21,482 nucleotides of DNA, from positions 1 through 21,482 of the forward strand of contig DATKIB010000080.1 in the NCBI GenBank assembly GCA_035509915.1, written 5' to 3'. Below the pieces are notes generated by a model, which worked only from the letters and a program-made list of their open reading frames with translations, made no database searches and was not told the DNA's origin. The stretch comes from Bog-564 sp035509915 (GTDB lineage: Bacteria > Actinomycetota > Acidimicrobiia > Acidimicrobiales > UBA8190). Of the stretch, positions 21,402 to 21,482 are shown piece after piece. The translations under genes were made by a program, and so were the position numbers. Position 1 is the stretch's first letter. The number at the start of each line of letters is the position of its first letter.

Positions 21402-21482
21402 GTGTCAAAGCGCCTTACCGCACGCGGGGAGCGACGCCAGCGGCAGCTCGTCGACTTCGCCGCGAGGCAGTTCGCCTCGAAC
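21402..21482 (+). CDS. TetR-family regulator, N-terminal fragment (runs off window)
   Basis: An open frame from GTG at 21402 to the window end gives 27 residues, MSKRLTARGERRQ then RQLVDFAARQFASN. The pattern 'R-x-x-L-V-D-F-A-A-R-x-F-A' is the first helix of a TetR-type DNA-binding domain. No ribosome-binding site is evident. The ligand domain lies outside the window, so the effector is unknown. Its divergent position next to the acyltransferase suggests control of lipid metabolism, which is inference. Confidence 0.65.
   Translation, partial: MSKRLTARGERRQRQLVDFAARQFASN

Overview
This is a high-GC bacterial window, almost certainly from an actinobacterium. The signs are two mycothiol-dependent maleylpyruvate-isomerase-type genes (mycothiol is an actinobacterial thiol), many GTG/TTG starts, an apparently leaderless start, and a surface protein with an 'R-L-x-D-T-R' segment and 'VVD-x-x-GYF' repeat ends. 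A deep actinobacterial lineage such as Acidimicrobiia would fit, but that is inference. I see no rRNA, tRNA, CRISPR array, transposase or phage genes.

Layout. (1) 2-574 (+): C-terminal end of a repeat-containing, probably secreted protein. (2) 559-5016 (-): a tight run of six enzyme genes, read right to left: VOC protein, mycothiol-dependent enzyme, second mycothiol-dependent enzyme, AurF-like diiron oxygenase, second VOC protein, and an NAD(P)-binding epimerase-like protein. (3) 5083-6597 (-): a regulator with an unusual MerR-PAS-PAS-GAF layout, lying directly upstream of the enzyme run, with inverted repeats over its promoter. (4) 6936-10321 (-): a coupled gene pair encoding a REC-EAL cyclic-di-GMP phosphodiesterase and a membrane hybrid histidine kinase. 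(5) 10687-12768 (-): an exported CocE/NonD-type alpha/beta hydrolase. (6) 12977-13360 (-): a small helical protein of unknown function. (7) 13540-18693 (-): an adenosylcobalamin-dependent (class II) ribonucleotide reductase, nrdJ, interrupted in frame by two LAGLIDADG inteins, with a strong promoter and paired NrdR-type boxes. (8) 18948-20462 (+): glycerol kinase. (9) 20531-21322 (-): a PlsC-type acyltransferase, divergent from the start of a TetR-family regulator that runs off the right edge.

How the parts fit. The enzyme run 559-5016 looks like one transcription unit (gaps of 15, 119, 23 and 48 nt and a 4-nt overlap). It combines thiol chemistry, diiron oxidation and VOC chemistry, which suggests modification or detoxification of a small, possibly aromatic, molecule. 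The MerR-PAS-PAS-GAF protein is a plausible controller. The REC-EAL and hybrid kinase genes suggest a phosphorelay that adjusts cyclic-di-GMP. In nrdJ each intein sits directly before a cysteine needed for reductase catalysis, so no active enzyme can form until both inteins splice. Glycerol kinase and the PlsC protein both touch glycerolipid synthesis but are convergent, not an operon.

The best candidates for something not well described are the thiol/diiron/VOC operon with its multi-sensor MerR regulator, and the doubly interrupted nrdJ, whose second intein lacks the usual penultimate histidine.
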